In this document: positions 49,898 through 58,730 of the stretch, piece by piece
How the letters are laid out: every line of letters begins with the position of its first letter
Position numbering within the stretch: the stretch's first letter is position 1
The notes under the pieces: model-generated
Seen by the model: only the letters and a program-made list of their open reading frames with translations
Told to the model about the DNA's origin: nothing
The model's database searches: none
NCBI RefSeq assembly: GCF_033971325.1
Contig: NZ_CP117180.1
Coordinates: 1,246,041-1,310,040, forward strand
Direction of reading: 5' to 3'
DNA from: Hydrogenobacter sp. T-2
GTDB lineage: Bacteria; Aquificota; Aquificia; Aquificales; Aquificaceae
Length of the DNA: 64,000 bases
Made by a program: the position numbers and the translations under genes

Positions 49898-49919
49898 AAA
49901 AAAAGCCCCCGGAAGGGGG
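49898..49919 (-). terminator. Intrinsic terminator of the glnB-glnA-amt-porin operon
   Basis: On the minus strand CCCCC-TTCC-GGGGGC is followed by seven T residues. It lies just past the porin stop codon. A second small hairpin (GAGGC-TCGT-GCCTC) at 49921-49934 overlaps the stop. Confidence 0.85.
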
Positions 49920-49932
49920 TGAGGCACGAGCC

Positions 49933-50988
49933 TCAGAACAGGAAGCCTACCTCCAGTCCCAGCCTTGTTTGATTCTTTTTACCTTTGGTGGTGAAGGGAT
50001 TGTCCGCTTTCACGTAAGAGAGCTCCGCTCTTACCATAAGAGGACCTGCCTTATAAGCAGGAGTAATCGTAAATGTCCAGCCCTTGTTTCCGTCTCCAAG
50101 ACCTACAAGGTCTGTGTCTCCAGTATCTGAGTTGTCCTTGAAGTATTCTACTCTACCAGAAAGTTTTATAGCTTTTAGTTCATAGGAAAGATGCAAAGCT
50201 CCTCCACTTGCCTTTGCCTTTGTGGGCACTACTGCTTTTGAGCTTTTTGGAGCTTCCACATACATAAGGTCTGCACCGAAGGATAGATTTTCAAAGGTGT
50301 AGCTCGCCACTATGTTGTATTCCCTTTTATTTGTGGGAAAAGCGGTATCATTTGGTTTGGAGTCCTTGTCTGGAATTAGAAAGTTAAAAGATAGGGAAGC
50401 ATCCTTTATAGGCGTTATGCCTATACTTCCTTCAAAGGCTACTTTTGGGTCAGTGGTGCTAAGGGTATAAAAGCCGTCGTTAATGCCAGCTTTCACCGTA
50501 AAGAGGTCTGTGCTGTAAGCTACCCTCACACCGTTGTTTATCACCGGTTGCATGTTCCATACCAGCCCTCTCTGAATATAGTTATTCAGATAGGTAAAAG
50601 CGGACTCATAACCTATTATGGTGGGCAGTTTTCCAGCTTGTAGGGAAAGCCCCTTTATGGGTGCATATTCCACATAGGCAACAGGAAGAGCACTAAAGAG
50701 GTCTGTAGTATCTGAGGTCTTTAAAAGCCCAACCCCTACCACAGGTATGGCATAGGCACCACCTATTAGGGTAAAACCGAAGGGTTCAGCAGGCTTTGAG
50801 AGGCTTATTATGGCTGAGCCTACATCGTAGCGAGTCTTCTTTGTGTCTGAAGTGTTGTTGCTGTGGAGCATGTAGCCTGTAAGGGCACCCTCTATCTTGA
50901 GGGTTCCAAGCAAGTCTGTTTTTAGCTCAAGGGCGTAGGCGGAGCCAAAGGCTCCAAGGACTGAACCTATGAGAGCTAACTTTCTCAT
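49933..50988 (-). CDS. Outer-membrane porin-like beta-barrel protein
   Basis: The 351-residue protein has a signal peptide (MRKLALIGSVLGAFGSAYA) and alternating amphipathic strands ending in phenylalanine (LGLEVGFLF), the signal for outer-membrane assembly. Segments such as FTLIGGAYAIPVVGVG and YEFTLSYLNNYIQRG-like regions resemble DUF3138/OprP-type porins of autotrophs, but no firm family can be named. It follows amt by 12 bp with GGAGG before the ATG, which suggests it lets ammonium or other nitrogen compounds cross the outer membrane (inference). Confidence 0.8.
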   Translation of the reverse strand: MRKLALIGSVLGAFGSAYALELKTDLLGTLKIEGALTGYMLHSNNTSDTKKTRYDVGSAIISLSKPAEPFGFTLIGGAYAIPVVGVGLLKTSDTTDLFSALPVAYVEYAPIKGLSLQAGKLPTIIGYESAFTYLNNYIQRGLVWNMQPVINNGVRVAYSTDLFTVKAGINDGFYTLSTTDPKVAFEGSIGITPIKDASLSFNFLIPDKDSKPNDTAFPTNKREYNIVASYTFENLSFGADLMYVEAPKSSKAVVPTKAKASGGALHLSYELKAIKLSGRVEYFKDNSDTGDTDLVGLGDGNKGWTFTITPAYKAGPLMVRAELSYVKADNPFTTKGKKNQTRLGLEVGFLF

Positions 50989-51000
50989 GTCTATACCTCC

Positions 51001-52278
51001 TTATGAGATGTTGTATGCACTTTCTCCGTGCTGGGACCTGTCAAGTCCAGTTATTTCCTCTTCCTCTTTAACCCTTAGCCCAGTTAGAGCCTTTGCAACA
51101 AAGAGGATTATGGCGGTCATAACACCACTGTATACCACCGTCACTATCACAGACCATATTTGTGTAATAACCTGCCCGGGGTTTCCATAAAGAAGACCCT
51201 TGCCAGCTTCGTTTACGGATGGGTCTGCAAAGACGCCTGTGAGGATAGCTCCTATTATGCCTGCTACACCGTGTATGCCAAACACATCAAGAGCATCGTC
51301 ATAACCCAGTTTCTCTTTTACCTTAGCCACCATGAAGTAGCATATGGGTCCTGCAGTCAAGCCTATTATGAAGGCACCAAACACATTTACAAAGCCCGCA
51401 GCAGGAGTAATAGACACAAGTCCCGCTATCACACCGGAGGCAAGTCCGAGAACTGTAGGTTTTTTCCTATGAAGCCATTCGGTAAACATCCATGCTAAAG
51501 CAGCGGTGGCTGTTGCTATGTTGGTGTTTAGCATGGCTACCGCAGCAAGCCCATTGGCACCTACCGCAGAACCCGCATTAAAGCCAAACCATCCGAACCA
51601 CAAAAGCCCTGCACCAAGCACCACGAGAGGTAGGTTGTTAGGCAGTAAGACCGCATCCCTTCTCCTGCCAAGGATTATGGCTCCCACAAGACCTGCAATG
51701 CCAGCATTTATGTGGACTACCGTTCCCCCTGCAAAGTCAAGGGCACCATCCTCTGCCAAAAAGCCTCCGCCCCACACCCAGTGGGCTATTGGAACATAAA
51801 CCAAGCTCACCCACAGAACCACAAATATCACCCAAGCGGAGAACTTAAGCCTTTCCACCAAAGAACCACTTACTAAGGCTACGGTAATTGCCGCAAAGGT
51901 AAGCTGAAACATAACAAAAAGGAGCTCAGGAATGGTGTCCTGAAGACTATCAACACCCACTCCGCTTAAGAATATTTTGCTTGCACTACCTATGATGCCT
52001 CCGATGTCTTCTCCAAAGGCGAGGCTATAGCCGTAGGCGAACCAGACCAAGGACGCAAGGCAGTATGCTACAAAGGACATGGCTATGGTGTTTAAGGTGT
52101 CTTTTCTCTTCGCCATGCCTCCATAGAAGAGAGCAAGACCCGGCAGGGTCATGAGCATAACAAGGGCAGAAGACACCAAAAGCCACGCGGTGTCTCCAGT
52201 GTCTAACTTTGGAGCGTCCTCCTCTGCAAAGGAAAGACTTACCAAAAGCAGTGGTATAATAGTTGTCAGGCGAAGCAT
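51001..52278 (-). CDS. amt: Ammonium transporter Amt
   Basis: The 425-residue protein has a signal-like first helix (MLRLTTIIPLLLVSLSFA) and 11 transmembrane helices. Conserved parts include PGLALFYGGMAKRKDTLNTI, WGGGFLAEDGALDFAGGTVVHINAGIAGL, GWFGFNAGSA and DDALDVFGIHGVAGIIGAIL, with the pore twin histidines in VVHIN and GIHG. GlnK/GlnB proteins block such channels when nitrogen is ample; glnB heads this operon. AGGAGG lies before the ATG. Confidence 0.97.
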   Translation of the reverse strand: MLRLTTIIPLLLVSLSFAEEDAPKLDTGDTAWLLVSSALVMLMTLPGLALFYGGMAKRKDTLNTIAMSFVAYCLASLVWFAYGYSLAFGEDIGGIIGSASKIFLSGVGVDSLQDTIPELLFVMFQLTFAAITVALVSGSLVERLKFSAWVIFVVLWVSLVYVPIAHWVWGGGFLAEDGALDFAGGTVVHINAGIAGLVGAIILGRRRDAVLLPNNLPLVVLGAGLLWFGWFGFNAGSAVGANGLAAVAMLNTNIATATAALAWMFTEWLHRKKPTVLGLASGVIAGLVSITPAAGFVNVFGAFIIGLTAGPICYFMVAKVKEKLGYDDALDVFGIHGVAGIIGAILTGVFADPSVNEAGKGLLYGNPGQVITQIWSVIVTVVYSGVMTAIILFVAKALTGLRVKEEEEITGLDRSQHGESAYNIS

Positions 52279-52293
52279 TTTATCTCCTCCTTT

Positions 52294-52316
52294 GCCCCAC
52301 CCAAAAGGGGCGGGGC
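52294..52316 (-). other. GC-rich hairpin between glnA and amt
   Basis: The minus strand reads GCCCCGCCC-CTTTT-GGGTGGGGC, a 9-bp stem with one G-U pair, directly before the amt ribosome-binding site. No T-tract follows it on the minus strand, so it is not a terminator in that direction. On the plus strand it is followed by GGTTTTTT and would stop antisense transcription. It may stabilise or separate glnA and amt message levels. Confidence 0.6.
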
Positions 52317-52326
52317 GGTTTTTTAC

Positions 52327-53736
52327 TTAGATATCAAAGTAAAGCTCAAACTCCTTAGGATGGGGTATGAACCTTAGCTCATCAATTTCCTTCTTCTTGG
52401 AGCTTATCCAGAGCTCTATAAGCTCCTCTGTAAACACCCCACCCTTTAAGAGAAACTCGTAGTCATTTTCAAGAGCCTTGAGGGACTCCTCCAATGAGCC
52501 TGGTAGCTGTGGTATGTCTTTTAGCTCCTCTGGTGGCAGGGAGTATATGTCCTTGTCAAAGGGCTCTCCAGGGTGTATGCGGTTTTCTATACCGTCTAAT
52601 GCTGCCATAAGTATGGCAGAGAAGGCAAGGTAAGGGTTGCAAGTGGGGTCTGGGAAGCGAATTTCTATCCTCTTTGCTTTTGGAGAGGGTGAATAAGTTG
52701 GTATCCTTATGGCGGCAGACCTGTTTCTTGCGGAATAGGCAAGCCTTACTGGGGCTTCAAAGCCTGGCACAAGTCTATGGTAGGAGTTAATGGTTGGATT
52801 GGTGAAGGCGGTAAGTGCTGGTCCATGCTTGAGAACACCTCCTATAGCATACAGACAGATTTCTGACACTCCTGCGTATCCAGAACCCGCAAAGAGGTTT
52901 TGACCCTCCTTCCATATAGAGAAGTGGGTATGCATACCCGAGCCGTTGTCGTTAGGTAAAACCTTCGGCATAAAGGTGGCAAACTTTCCATACTTGTGGG
53001 CAACCATACGCACTATATACTTGTAAAGGAATAGTTTGTCCGCCTGATTTACCAAAGAGTCATAACGAATGTCTATCTCTCCTTGACCTGCGGTGGCAAC
53101 CTCGTGGTGGTGAAGCTCTACCACTATGCCAAGCTGGGACATAAGGGAGACCATTTCGCTCCTTAGCTCGTGTGTTTTATCCAAAGGTGGCACTGGGAAG
53201 TATCCCCTCTTGTGTGGTATTTTGTAGCCAGAAGAGGTTATCTCTCTGTTCCACCAGCCCTCCTCTGAGTCTATTCTCCAAAAGGCGTAGTTGGCAGAGG
53301 TTCCAAACTCCACAGAGTCAAAGATGAAAAACTCCGCCTCTGGTCCATAGTAAGCGGTATCGCCTATACCTACCTGCTTTAGGTATTGCTCCGCCTTTTG
53401 AGCAATATAGCGAGTATCCCTACCATACCTCTCTCTTGTTATAGGGTCATAGATATCGCATATCATCACCAAAGTCTTTGGCTCCATAAAGGGGTCAATA
53501 AAGGCGGTAGTAGGGTCTGGGATAGCTATCATATCGGACTCATTGATAGACTGCCATCCCCTTATGGATGAGCCGTCAAAGCCTCTACCTTCCTCAAAGG
53601 TATCCAAAGACAGCTCATAGGCTGGGATAGTAAGGTGTTGCCACTGACCAAAGAGGTCAGAAAACCTCAGGTCCACATACTGGACTCCTTCCTGCTCGAT
53701 GAGGCTTAGCACCTCAGCTGGTGAATACTTGGGCAT
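52327..53736 (-). CDS. glnA: Glutamine synthetase type I (GSI-beta)
   Basis: The 469-residue enzyme condenses ammonium and glutamate. Motifs seen are FDGSSIRGWQSINESDM, YGPEAEFFIFD, KVLPNDNGSGMHTHFSIW and RNRSAAIRIPTYSPSPKAKRIE (broken family pattern). The adenylylation tyrosine Tyr398 lies in DKDIYSLPPEE. The Tyr and length mark the adenylylated GSI-beta form. It lies 24 bp after glnB and 48 bp before amt, in the sigma-54 operon. Confidence 0.98.
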   Translation of the reverse strand: MPKYSPAEVLSLIEQEGVQYVDLRFSDLFGQWQHLTIPAYELSLDTFEEGRGFDGSSIRGWQSINESDMIAIPDPTTAFIDPFMEPKTLVMICDIYDPITRERYGRDTRYIAQKAEQYLKQVGIGDTAYYGPEAEFFIFDSVEFGTSANYAFWRIDSEEGWWNREITSSGYKIPHKRGYFPVPPLDKTHELRSEMVSLMSQLGIVVELHHHEVATAGQGEIDIRYDSLVNQADKLFLYKYIVRMVAHKYGKFATFMPKVLPNDNGSGMHTHFSIWKEGQNLFAGSGYAGVSEICLYAIGGVLKHGPALTAFTNPTINSYHRLVPGFEAPVRLAYSARNRSAAIRIPTYSPSPKAKRIEIRFPDPTCNPYLAFSAILMAALDGIENRIHPGEPFDKDIYSLPPEELKDIPQLPGSLEESLKALENDYEFLLKGGVFTEELIELWISSKKKEIDELRFIPHPKEFELYFDI

Positions 53737-53760
53737 GTTTAAACCTCCTTTATAAAGTTT

Positions 53761-54102
<342 letters not shown>

Positions 54103-54124
54103 TTAACCTCCTGTGAGTTATTTT

Positions 54125-54141
54125 TGCAAAAAACATGCCAA
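54125..54141 (-). promoter_or_regulatory. Sigma-54 (-24/-12) promoter of the glnB operon
   Basis: The minus strand reads TTGGCATGTTTTTTGCA, an almost ideal sigma-54 promoter with GG and GC 10 bases apart. It lies 25 bp upstream of the glnB ATG. This predicts NtrC-type control of glnB-glnA-amt-porin by nitrogen status. Confidence 0.88.
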
Positions 54142-54235
54142 CCACAAGGAGCTGGCTAAGGGTTAATTTTACTACCTTTTAGAGAGACGAGTTTTGAGAA
54201 GTTATGTAAAGTTGTTTACAAAATTGTAAAATTGT

Positions 54236-55126
54236 TCACTCACCTTTTGCACAGCTTTTCAGCTCTACCGTTGCGTGGGCTATCTCTTCAAAGCGGGATA
54301 TTATCCTATGGTAATGTTCAAGGTCGTAGTTTTCAGAGGTTTCAATCCCCACTATGCAGGCGTATTTGCCACTATAAATCTTAAGAAGGTGTATGTCATA
54401 GACCTTGCTTTTACCACCCTCCTCAAGGGCATTTATTATCTCTTTCACTAAAGGATTTTTGCCTTCCCTGTCAAGGAGTATAGGTGCTGTTTCCTTCATG
54501 AGAGACAAAGACCACCTTATTATAAGCACAAAGCCCAACAAACCCATTAGAGGGTCCATAAACCACAAACCAAGATACTTTCCTGCCAGCAAACCACCTA
54601 TGGCAAGCACGGAGGTAAGAGCATCCGCAAGCACATGCAAATAAGCACCCCTGAGGTTTAGGTCATGATGGTCGTGCTCGTGGTGGTGCTGTCCACCATG
54701 AAGTATGTAGGCACTAAGGATATTTACCCCAAGCCCCACAAAAGCCACAAGCAGTGCCTCCTCATACTTGGTTTCTCCACCCCTTATAAACTTTGAGAGG
54801 CTCTCTTCCAATATGAGAAAGGAAACAAAGAAAAGCAAAATAGCACTGGTATATGCTCCAAGCACCTCCACCTTCCAAGTGCCAAAGGTAAAACTACCAT
54901 CCCTTGCCCATCTTTTTGCAAAAAAGTAAGCCATATAGGCTATGGCAAAGGCAAAGGCGTGTGTAGACATATGAATCCCATCCGCAAGGAGAGCAACAGA
55001 GTTAAACATATATCCTGCCAATATCTCCAAGAACATGGTAAAAAGCGTGATAAGGAAAACTATCAAAACCCGTCTTTGGGCTCTGTAATGTGGTGTATAA
55101 AACTCATGTTGATGCTTGCAAACCAT
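54236..55126 (-). CDS. Cation diffusion facilitator (DmeF-like metal exporter)
   Basis: The 296-residue protein has six transmembrane helices, the CDF metal site ALLADGIHMSTHAFAFAIAY and the second LHVLADALTSV. A His-rich loop (LHGGQHHHEHDHHD) lies between helices 4 and 5. These features and the His-rich N-terminus (MVCKHQHEFYTPHYR) fit the DmeF group exporting Co, Ni or Zn. The ATG is 6 bases after TATAAT, with no ribosome-binding site. Confidence 0.9.
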   Translation of the reverse strand: MVCKHQHEFYTPHYRAQRRVLIVFLITLFTMFLEILAGYMFNSVALLADGIHMSTHAFAFAIAYMAYFFAKRWARDGSFTFGTWKVEVLGAYTSAILLFFVSFLILEESLSKFIRGGETKYEEALLVAFVGLGVNILSAYILHGGQHHHEHDHHDLNLRGAYLHVLADALTSVLAIGGLLAGKYLGLWFMDPLMGLLGFVLIIRWSLSLMKETAPILLDREGKNPLVKEIINALEEGGKSKVYDIHLLKIYSGKYACIVGIETSENYDLEHYHRIISRFEEIAHATVELKSCAKGE

Positions 55127-55170
55127 GAGGAAATTATAGAAACTTACTGACTACTGGGCTATGAAACAGC

Positions 55171-55485
55171 TCATGCAAGAGAGTCATCTATCCACTTAAG
55201 GTAGTCCTCATTGCCTGCAACTATAGGCAAGGCAATTATCTCAGGAACCGTATAGGGATGAATAGACTTTACACCCTCAAGCAAGTCTTTAAACTTTTGA
55301 GCGGAAGTCTTTACCACAAGAAGGCTTTCCTTATCCCTTTCTATGTTCCCCTTCCACCAGTATATGGAGCTAACCTCTGGAACCACGTTTACGCAAGCAC
55401 CCAGCTTATTCTCTATTATGTAATTGGCTATTTCTTGAGCCTTGTCCACTGGTGTAGTGATAAAAACCACATAGTAGCCCAGCAT
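55171..55485 (-). CDS. cutA: Divalent-cation tolerance protein CutA
   Basis: The 104-residue protein matches CutA1: YYVVFITTPVDKAQEIANYI, CVNVVPEVSSIYWWKGNIERDKE (broken), ESLLVVKTS, HPYTVPEIIALPI and YLKWI. It forms a very stable PII-like trimer; its in vivo role is poorly defined. It lies next to the metal exporter and diverges from the MNT-HEPN gene across 17 bp. Confidence 0.95.
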   Translation of the reverse strand: MLGYYVVFITTPVDKAQEIANYIIENKLGACVNVVPEVSSIYWWKGNIERDKESLLVVKTSAQKFKDLLEGVKSIHPYTVPEIIALPIVAGNEDYLKWIDDSLA

Positions 55486-55502
55486 AGAGTATATTTTAAC
55501 CT
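55486..55502. promoter_or_regulatory. 17-bp divergent intergenic region with two -10 boxes (cutA / MNT-HEPN)
   Basis: TATATT ends 7 bases before the plus-strand ATG at 55503, and TAAAAT ends 7 bases before the minus-strand cutA ATG at 55485. No ribosome-binding site fits on either side, which suggests two leaderless transcripts. Confidence 0.6.
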
Positions 55503-56198
55503 ATGCCAAAGGAGAAAACTCTACCAACTCTTGAGCTTTTCATGGAAGAGCTTTTAAGCCTCTTGCCCTACTTGAGAGAGAGGTATGGAGTGAAAGAGCT
55601 TGGAGTTTTTGGCTCATACCTAAGAGGAGAGCAAAGACAAGACAGCGACCTTGACCTCCTTGTGGACTTTGAAAAGGATATTTCTCTTTGGGATGTTATG
55701 GAGCTTGAGGAGTTTCTCTCTGAGAGGCTTGGAGTAAGGGTTGACCTCATTATGAAAAGCTCTTTGAGGTTTAGACCTCATACCGCAGAAAAGATTCTAA
55801 AAAGCTACGTGCCCGTGATGGAAAACTGGAAGGATATAATAAGGCAAAAGGAGATGCCAAAAAGAGACTACAGGGAATACATAAAAGACATTCTGCAAGA
55901 GTGTGAGTTTTTAAGAAAATACACGCAAGGCATAGAATACGAAGACTTTTTGGAAAGCGACCTACTTAGGCATGCGGTGGTGCGTGCCTTGGAAGTAATA
56001 GGCGAGGCGGTAAAGAACCTGCCAAATGAGCTTTTGGAAAAGTATCCACAGATAGAGTGGAAAAGGGTAAAGGGCATGAGGGACAGGCTGGCTCACGCAT
56101 ACTTTGGTGTGGACTACGAACTTCTCTGGAGGGTGATAAAAGAAGAGCTTCCGAGCTTATGTAATGTGGTAAAGGATATGTTAGATGAAGAAACTTAG
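55503..56198 (+). CDS. Fused MNT nucleotidyltransferase-HEPN protein (copy 1)
   Basis: The 231-residue chain joins two parts usually encoded by separate toxin-antitoxin genes. Residues 8-112 are a minimal nucleotidyltransferase (MNT) with GSYLRG (G37-S38), the acidic pair Asp49/Asp51 and third Asp81. Residues 120-228 are a HepT-type HEPN (DUF86) domain with the RNase motif R193-x4-H198-x-Y200 (RDRLAHAY). In known pairs the MNT antitoxin adds AMP to the Tyr of that motif; here enzyme and target would be in one molecule. Frame and both active sites are intact. Confidence 0.88.
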   Translation: MPKEKTLPTLELFMEELLSLLPYLRERYGVKELGVFGSYLRGEQRQDSDLDLLVDFEKDISLWDVMELEEFLSERLGVRVDLIMKSSLRFRPHTAEKILKSYVPVMENWKDIIRQKEMPKRDYREYIKDILQECEFLRKYTQGIEYEDFLESDLLRHAVVRALEVIGEAVKNLPNELLEKYPQIEWKRVKGMRDRLAHAYFGVDYELLWRVIKEELPSLCNVVKDMLDEET

Positions 56199-56868
56199 CC
56201 AAAGACCAACCCTTGAGCTTTTCATGGAAGAGCTTTTGAGCCTCTTGCCCTACTTGAGAGAGAGGTATGGAGTGAAAGAGCTTGGAGTTTTTGGCTCATA
56301 CTTGAGAGGAGAGCAAGGACAAGACAGCGACCTTGACCTCCTTGTGGACTTTGAAAAGGATATTTCTCTTTGGGAGGTTATGGAGCTTGAGGAGTTTCTC
56401 TCTGAGAGGCTTGGAGTGAGGGTTGACCTCATTATGAAAAGCTCTTTGAGGTTTAGACCTCATACCGCAGAAAAGATTCTAAAAAGCTATGTGCCTGTGG
56501 TGGAAAACTGGAAGGATATAATAAGGCAAAAGGAGATGCCAAAAAGAGACTACAGGGACTATCTTAGAGACATACTTGAAATGTGCCAGTATTTAGAAGG
56601 CAGGTCAAAAAACCTTAGCTTTGAAGAGTTTTTGGAAAATTTAGAGCTTAGGCTATCCTTTACGAGGGCTTTGGAGATTATAGGCGAGGCGGTAAAGAAC
56701 CTGCCCAATGAGCTTTTGGAAAAGTATCCACAGATAGAATGGAAAAGGGTAAAAGGCATGAGGGACAGGCTGGCTCACGCATACTTTGGCGTGGACTATG
56801 AGCTTCTCTGGAAGGTGGTAAAGGCGGAGCTTCCAAGCCTTTGCAAAGTGGTAAGGGATATGCTCTAA
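56185..56868 (+). CDS. Fused MNT nucleotidyltransferase-HEPN protein (copy 2)
   Basis: The 227-residue protein repeats copy 1 in tandem, starting 14 bp inside its 3' end. The MNT part is almost identical, including GSYLRG and the DLD pair. The first half of the HEPN part (about residues 125-165) differs strongly, and the end is again nearly identical with RDRLAHAYF. The duplicated DNA is offset by 682 bp. Both active sites look intact. It converges with mnmG with a 4-bp overlap. Confidence 0.87.
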   Translation: MKKLSQRPTLELFMEELLSLLPYLRERYGVKELGVFGSYLRGEQGQDSDLDLLVDFEKDISLWEVMELEEFLSERLGVRVDLIMKSSLRFRPHTAEKILKSYVPVVENWKDIIRQKEMPKRDYRDYLRDILEMCQYLEGRSKNLSFEEFLENLELRLSFTRALEIIGEAVKNLPNELLEKYPQIEWKRVKGMRDRLAHAYFGVDYELLWKVVKAELPSLCKVVRDML

Positions 56869-58709
56869 TCTAACTTTCCAAGGTATGCCAAGAGGGCGGT
56901 TATTGTGGCTGGAGTTATGCCATCTATCCTGCTTGCTTGACCCACCGTCATGGGTCTGAATTTTTTGAGCTTTTCTCTTGCTTCGTGGGTGAGCCCTGGG
57001 ACCTTGTCATAATCCATATCCTGTGGAAGTGCTATGCCCTCCAGTTTCTTTAGCCTTTCGTTTAGCTTCTGCTCCCTTTCTATATAAGGCTCATACTTTA
57101 GCTGAACCTCCACCTCTTCCTTTACGTAGGGATGCTCTGGAACTTCAAAACCAAGAGCTTTTAGGTCATCTATGGTATACTCCGCAGTGAGAAGTTGTGA
57201 TGGTGTGTAGCTCCTTGTGTCAGAGCCAACCGCCACTGCAACCCTTTGAGACTTGTAAAACTCCACCCAGCTCTCTATTTCTCTCTGTAGTTCCTTTACC
57301 ATTTTGTATTGCTCCTCTGTGAGGAGACCAAGCTCGTAGCCAAGTTTAGAGAGCCTAAGAATGGCGTTGTCTTGTCGGAGTTGGAGTCTGTATTCAGACC
57401 TTGAAGTAAAAAGCCTATAAGGCTCAAGCACGCCCTTCGTTACAAGGTCATCCACCATTATGCCAATATAACTTTCATCCCTTCTTAGGTATATGGGCTC
57501 TTTGCCAAAGGCTCTAAGTGCTGCATTTATACCCGCAAGGATACCCTGCCCTGCTGCCTCTTCATAACCAGTAGTTCCGTTTAGGTTTCCTGCATGGAAG
57601 AGACCTTTTATCTTTTTGGTTTCAAGGGTAGGATAGAGTTCTGTGGGTGGCACTACGTCGTATTCTATGGCATAGGCAGGTCTTATAAGCTCTACTTTTT
57701 CAAGCCCTGGTATGCTCCTATACATCTCCCATTGGACCTCTTCTGGCAAAGAGGTAGAAAGACCGTTGGGATATATCTCCACTGTATCCCAGCCCTCTGG
57801 CTCAAGAAAGACCGTGTGCCTATCCTTGTCGGAGAATTTTACCACCTTGTCCTCTATGGAGGGACAATATCTTGGTCCTATACCTTTTATAAGACCTCCA
57901 TATAGTGCTGTTCTGTGTAGGTTTTTACGGATTATTTCGTGGGTTTTGGGTGTGGTGTAGGTTATCCAGCATAGAGCTTGCTTTTTGCCCTTTTCAAACC
58001 AGTAGCTTCCTACTGGCTCTGTCCAAAAGGAAAACTTGGGTGGTGGGTCATCTCCCGGTGCAGGTTCAAGGTTAGAAAAGTCTATGGTTCTCTTGTCAAG
58101 CCTTGCGGGAGTGCCTGTCTTAAATCTAAGAAGTGGAAAGCCATGTCTTTTGTAAAAGTCCGTAAGACCCGTAGAAGGAGGTTCCCATGCCCTACCTGCA
58201 GGAAAGGTTTTATCTCCTATGTATATAAGACCCTTTAGAAAAGTTCCCGTTGCCACAACCACCGCCTTTACCCTATACTCAAGCCCCAGCTTGGTCTTTA
58301 CCGCTACCACACGGTCATTTTCTACAATGATGTCCACCACCTCATCTTGCTTTATGTGGAGATTTTCTTGGGTTTCGCAAACCCTCTTCATGTATTCTCT
58401 GTATAGCTTTTTGTCCGCCTGAGCCCTCGGAGACCAAACCGCCTTGCCTTTGCGAGTGTTTAGCATCTTAAACTGTATGCCTGTGTGGTCTATAGCCTTT
58501 CCCATCTCGCCACCAAGTGCGTCTATCTCTCTAACCACTATTCCCTTTGCTATACCACCTATGGCGGGATTGCAGGACATCTGACCTATAGTGTCCGCAT
58601 TTAGCACAAAGAGGACAGTCTTTGCTCCCATGCGTGCAGATGCCAGTGCAGCCTCTATGCCTGCATGACCCCCACCTATAACCGCCGCGTCAAACTCATC
58701 CACCAGCAT
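56865..58709 (-). CDS. mnmG: tRNA uridine-5-carboxymethylaminomethyl modification enzyme MnmG (GidA)
   Basis: The 614-residue flavoprotein has the FAD site AAVIGGGHAGIEAALASARMG, the motif MSCNPAIGGIAKGIVVREID, and GYEEAAGQGILAGINAALRA near the middle. With MnmE it modifies the wobble uridine of several tRNAs. The ATG at 58709 has TATATT 8 bases upstream and no ribosome-binding site. Length is normal. Confidence 0.97.
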   Translation of the reverse strand: MLVDEFDAAVIGGGHAGIEAALASARMGAKTVLFVLNADTIGQMSCNPAIGGIAKGIVVREIDALGGEMGKAIDHTGIQFKMLNTRKGKAVWSPRAQADKKLYREYMKRVCETQENLHIKQDEVVDIIVENDRVVAVKTKLGLEYRVKAVVVATGTFLKGLIYIGDKTFPAGRAWEPPSTGLTDFYKRHGFPLLRFKTGTPARLDKRTIDFSNLEPAPGDDPPPKFSFWTEPVGSYWFEKGKKQALCWITYTTPKTHEIIRKNLHRTALYGGLIKGIGPRYCPSIEDKVVKFSDKDRHTVFLEPEGWDTVEIYPNGLSTSLPEEVQWEMYRSIPGLEKVELIRPAYAIEYDVVPPTELYPTLETKKIKGLFHAGNLNGTTGYEEAAGQGILAGINAALRAFGKEPIYLRRDESYIGIMVDDLVTKGVLEPYRLFTSRSEYRLQLRQDNAILRLSKLGYELGLLTEEQYKMVKELQREIESWVEFYKSQRVAVAVGSDTRSYTPSQLLTAEYTIDDLKALGFEVPEHPYVKEEVEVQLKYEPYIEREQKLNERLKKLEGIALPQDMDYDKVPGLTHEAREKLKKFRPMTVGQASRIDGITPATITALLAYLGKLD

Positions 58710-58730
58710 AGGATAAAAATATAGTTCTTC

